Source of the DNA: Paracholeplasma morum
Lineage (GTDB): Bacteria; Bacillota_I; Bacilli_A; Acholeplasmatales; UBA5453
NCBI RefSeq assembly: GCF_016907055.1
Contig: NZ_JAFBBG010000006.1
Location: 29,245 to 93,244 of the forward strand
DNA length: 64,000 nucleotides
Reading direction: 5' to 3'
In this document: positions 62,000-64,000 of the stretch, piece by piece
Layout of the letters: each line of letters opens with the position of its first letter
How positions within the stretch are numbered: the stretch's first letter is position 1
Notes under the pieces: model-generated
What the model was told of the DNA's origin: nothing
Database searches by the model: none
What the model saw: only the letters and a program-made list of their open reading frames with translations
Translations under genes and position numbers: made by a program

Positions 62000-63590
62000 T
62001 TCTAACCTCCATGATTAACGCTTGGTAAGGCTTTAGTTTTGAATTTATATCTTCATAATTATTAAAGACAACAATCCCTTTGGGCAATAGATGATACTTC
62101 TTATGTCGTTTGGTCATATTAATTAAGACAAACACTTTCTGAGATTGAAATACTCTATAAAAACCAATGACGCCTCTTTTTTGATTGACAAATTGGATAT
62201 CTCCAATGGATAATGCCTCACTATTTTTGCGATAGTTGATGAGTTCTTTATAGTAGTTTAACAACGAGTTTGGATCTTTTTCCTGAGCCTTAACGTTGAT
62301 TTTTACTTGATTATGATTCATCGCTAACCAAGGTTTTGCTTTTGAGAATCCTGAGTCACTATCCCATTGCATTGGACTTCTCGCATTATCTCTTGAACTC
62401 TTTTTAATCATTTTCTTTCGGTACCATTTAGGGAAATGAAGTTTCTTTGACAAAGCCCAAATGTTTTTGGTTTCAACGTCCTTATAGTCATCAATTGAAT
62501 GATAATCGACATTAAGCATGCCAATTTCTTCCCCTTGGTAAATAAAAGGCGTCCCCCTTAATGTGAGTAAGAGTGTCGAAAGCATCTTCCCAGACTCGTT
62601 ATGATAATACTCACGTCCAAACCTTGAGATACTTCTTGGTTGGTCGTGGTTTTCAAAATAAACGGTATTCCATGAAAGGTTTTCTTGCCAATGTTTAATG
62701 ACTTTTATAAACTTATTCGGTTTAAACTTGGTTCTGAACCACTTATTATTGATTTGATCGGTTTCCATATGGGCAAATGAGAATACCATATCTAGTTCTT
62801 TCTCATCTTTTCCCATTAAGGCTTCTGCTTGTTCCACATTTACCAACACCGTTTCACCAACCGTGATGGCGTTATAAGGGTCAAACACTTCTTTTCTAAG
62901 ACGTTTTAGAATCTCATGATTGCCTTTGGTTGAATGATAATGTTCTAACCCCTTTAATACAAGGCGCCACTTACCATCTTCTAGACTGTCTTTATAAATG
63001 ACATTAATAACGTCACATCTAAAGCCTTTTATCCCTTTATCTAACCAAAACTTAAGAATCTTAATGAACTCTTCTATGACTTTTTCATTTCTTAAGTTTA
63101 AATCTGGCTGGTTCTTAGCGAAAAGGTGTAAGTAAAAACTACCATCTTCTGTTTGACTCCAAGCCTTTCCACCAAAAAAACTGGTCCAGTTGTTTGGGTA
63201 CTTCTTATTTGAATCTTTATAAATATAATAGTCGCGGTACGGACTTGTCTTATCTTTGGATTTAATGAACCATTCATGTTGATCAGATGTATGATTCATC
63301 ACCAAATCCATAATGATTCCGATGTTTCTAAGTGAGGCTTGATGAATCAATTCGTCCATATCTTTCATGGTGCCAAACTCTTTATTGATCTTGTAGTAAT
63401 CACTTATGTCATAGCCATAATCGACGTTAGGCGACTGATAAACAGGGCTTAGCCATATGTAGTCAACCCCTAAGGATTTTATGTAATCTAGTTTGGAGAT
63501 AATGCCTTTGAGATCTCCGATGCCATCGTTGTTAGAGTCTTTAAAGCTTCGTGGATAAATCTGATAAAAAACTTTTGATTTATAATCCAT
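61989..63590 (-). CDS. malL: Oligo-1,6-glucosidase (GH13)
   Basis: Cytosolic alpha-glucosidase of the GH13_31 type, 533 residues. The (beta/alpha)8 barrel has catalytic Asp193 (GFRCDVINV), Glu246 (VGETVLVN) and Asp316 (FENHDQPR), and the N-terminal DGIGDLKGI motif. The residue after the nucleophile is Val194; a Val at this place is known to give alpha-1,6 (isomaltose-type) specificity in oligo-1,6-glucosidases, whereas Ala/Thr favours alpha-1,4. It forms a pair with the GPH symporter. The upstream region 63600-63734 shows nothing else. Confidence 0.92.
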   Translation of the reverse strand: MDYKSKVFYQIYPRSFKDSNNDGIGDLKGIISKLDYIKSLGVDYIWLSPVYQSPNVDYGYDISDYYKINKEFGTMKDMDELIHQASLRNIGIIMDLVMNHTSDQHEWFIKSKDKTSPYRDYYIYKDSNKKYPNNWTSFFGGKAWSQTEDGSFYLHLFAKNQPDLNLRNEKVIEEFIKILKFWLDKGIKGFRCDVINVIYKDSLEDGKWRLVLKGLEHYHSTKGNHEILKRLRKEVFDPYNAITVGETVLVNVEQAEALMGKDEKELDMVFSFAHMETDQINNKWFRTKFKPNKFIKVIKHWQENLSWNTVYFENHDQPRSISRFGREYYHNESGKMLSTLLLTLRGTPFIYQGEEIGMLNVDYHSIDDYKDVETKNIWALSKKLHFPKWYRKKMIKKSSRDNARSPMQWDSDSGFSKAKPWLAMNHNQVKINVKAQEKDPNSLLNYYKELINYRKNSEALSIGDIQFVNQKRGVIGFYRVFQSQKVFVLINMTKRHKKYHLLPKGIVVFNNYEDINSKLKPYQALIMEVRNEN

Positions 63591-63734
63591 AAGAACAACC
63601 CCTTTTACAGGTATTATATCATATATAAAGAATCACTAAGTAAATGACTCATATGGATTTTTATAAGAGCTAATCTAACAATCTAGTAAATAAATCCTTT
63701 TGGTTCGTAACCCTATACACTCACTTATTTTATG

Positions 63735-63763
63735 TTGATATAACCGTTTATCTCTTTTATAAT
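63735..63763 (+). promoter_or_regulatory. Promoter before the short right-edge gene
   Basis: TTGATA (63735-63740) and TATAAT (63758-63763) with a spacer of exactly 17, 23 bases before the ATG of the short ORF. The AAAGGA ribosome binding site follows. Confidence 0.75.
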
Positions 63764-63786
63764 GGTAGTAGAAAAGGACTGATACT

Positions 63787-63921
63787 ATGGCGATAAAAGA
63801 ACCGATTTTGTCAATATTCGAAGAACGAACTCTCAAGAAAAGTGAGGATAACCGTATTGAACATGTTAAGTTCATTAATAGATCGCACGATCCCATAGTG
63901 TGTGAACTACCCACCACTTAA
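63787..63921 (+). CDS. Short ORF running into an IS605-type end (possible interrupted gene)
   Basis: Reading from the ATG at 63787 (AAAGGA 8 bases upstream, strong promoter before it) gives 44 codons, MAIKEPILSIFEERTLKKSE and onwards to VCELPTT. The last residues are encoded by sequence that looks like the end of an IS200/IS605 element (from about 63904). The host reading frame may therefore be the 5' end of a gene broken by the insertion. No family recognised. It may also be an ordinary small protein. Confidence 0.45.
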   Translation: MAIKEPILSIFEERTLKKSEDNRIEHVKFINRSHDPIVCELPTT

Positions 63922-64000
63922 ATAGAAGTGGGGGCTTCCTATCCAAACCGATGTACCCACCAGTGACTCAATAGGCTATCCCCGTAGTCCCTACGGTTCT
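63904..64000 (-). mobile_element. Probable end of an IS200/IS605 (TnpB-type) element, continuing past the edge
   Basis: From about 63904 the sequence has the style of IS605-type right ends. On the minus strand it reads GTAGGGACTACGGGGATAGC, then GGAAGCCCCCACTTC with a hairpin (CCCACCACTT/AAGTGGGGG at about 63910-63933), and ends GTGGTGGGTAGTTCAC. This is the usual form of the 3' end of a tnpB omega-RNA followed by the transposon end; the guide would be the adjoining host sequence at about 63884-63903. No tnpA or tnpB coding sequence lies inside the window, so this is recognition by pattern only. Confidence 0.55.

Noticed and set aside
63675..63917. 80-codon minus-strand ORF at the right edge
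   Set aside because: It runs opposite the promoter and short ORF and into the transposon-end hairpin; no ribosome binding site and no family resemblance.
1..64000. CRISPR arrays, tRNA and rRNA genes
   Set aside because: No regularly spaced direct repeats, cloverleaf-type GGTTCGA arms or rRNA-like stretches were noticed on either strand by reading; a dedicated search could still find a single tRNA.

Overview
The window is about 64 kb of low-GC bacterial chromosome, densely coding, with most genes on the minus strand. TGA serves as a stop codon (for example at the ends of znuC and of the short gene before nfeD), so this is the standard genetic code and not the Mycoplasma/Spiroplasma code. Several core proteins are short (IF-2 of 607 aa, NusA of 358 aa). 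ProRS is the eukaryote/archaea-like form common in Mollicutes, the ATPase is V/A-type, and no cell-wall or sporulation gene is seen. Together this suggests an Acholeplasma-like member of the Mollicutes. That assignment is inferred from gene content; no 16S rRNA is present.

Layout. 1-9740: secA (cut by the left edge), lemA and metK behind a SAM riboswitch, then a priA-fmt-pgpA-membrane protein operon. 9846-11683: a short unknown gene, nfeD and an SPFH protein. 11783-16173: the rimP-nusA-ylxR-ylxQ-infB-rbfA operon, with a terminator-like hairpin in its leader. 16196-19055: a zinc operon (znuA-znuC-znuB-zur) behind a palindromic operator. 19101-23172: a two-subunit ABC exporter with its MarR regulator and twin operators. 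23237-32963: housekeeping genes (coaD, HAD phosphatase, RNase J, methyltransferase, exonuclease, uvrC, rpoZ, gmk, rqcH). 32952-38587: a KtrB/TrkH potassium transporter, superoxide dismutase, hpf with a ComFC-like stub, an EF-G-like GTPase and yidD. 38630-41144: ferrous iron uptake (feoA-feoB-small Cys-rich protein), followed by a decayed gene. 41516-50183: a nine-gene V-type ATPase operon. 50303-55449: a P-type cation ATPase behind a yybP-ykoY (Mn2+) riboswitch, then proS and cvfB. 55475-57418: an MFS transporter and a Fic protein. 57594-60237: an amino-acid ABC importer behind a lysine riboswitch. 60285-63590: a cold-shock protein, a GPH sugar symporter and an oligo-1,6-glucosidase. At the right edge a promoter and a short ORF run into what looks like the end of an IS200/IS605 (TnpB-type) element.

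How it fits together. Metal and nutrient supply is unusually visible here: zinc uptake under a Fur-family regulator, Fe2+ uptake, a Mn-sensing riboswitch on a P-type ATPase, a SAM riboswitch on metK and a lysine riboswitch on an importer. The three riboswitches each have a recognisable promoter, aptamer and intrinsic terminator. The V-type ATPase and KtrB-like channel would handle ion gradients. The glucosidase/symporter pair would import and hydrolyse alpha-glucosides. No CRISPR array, rRNA or tRNA gene was recognised.
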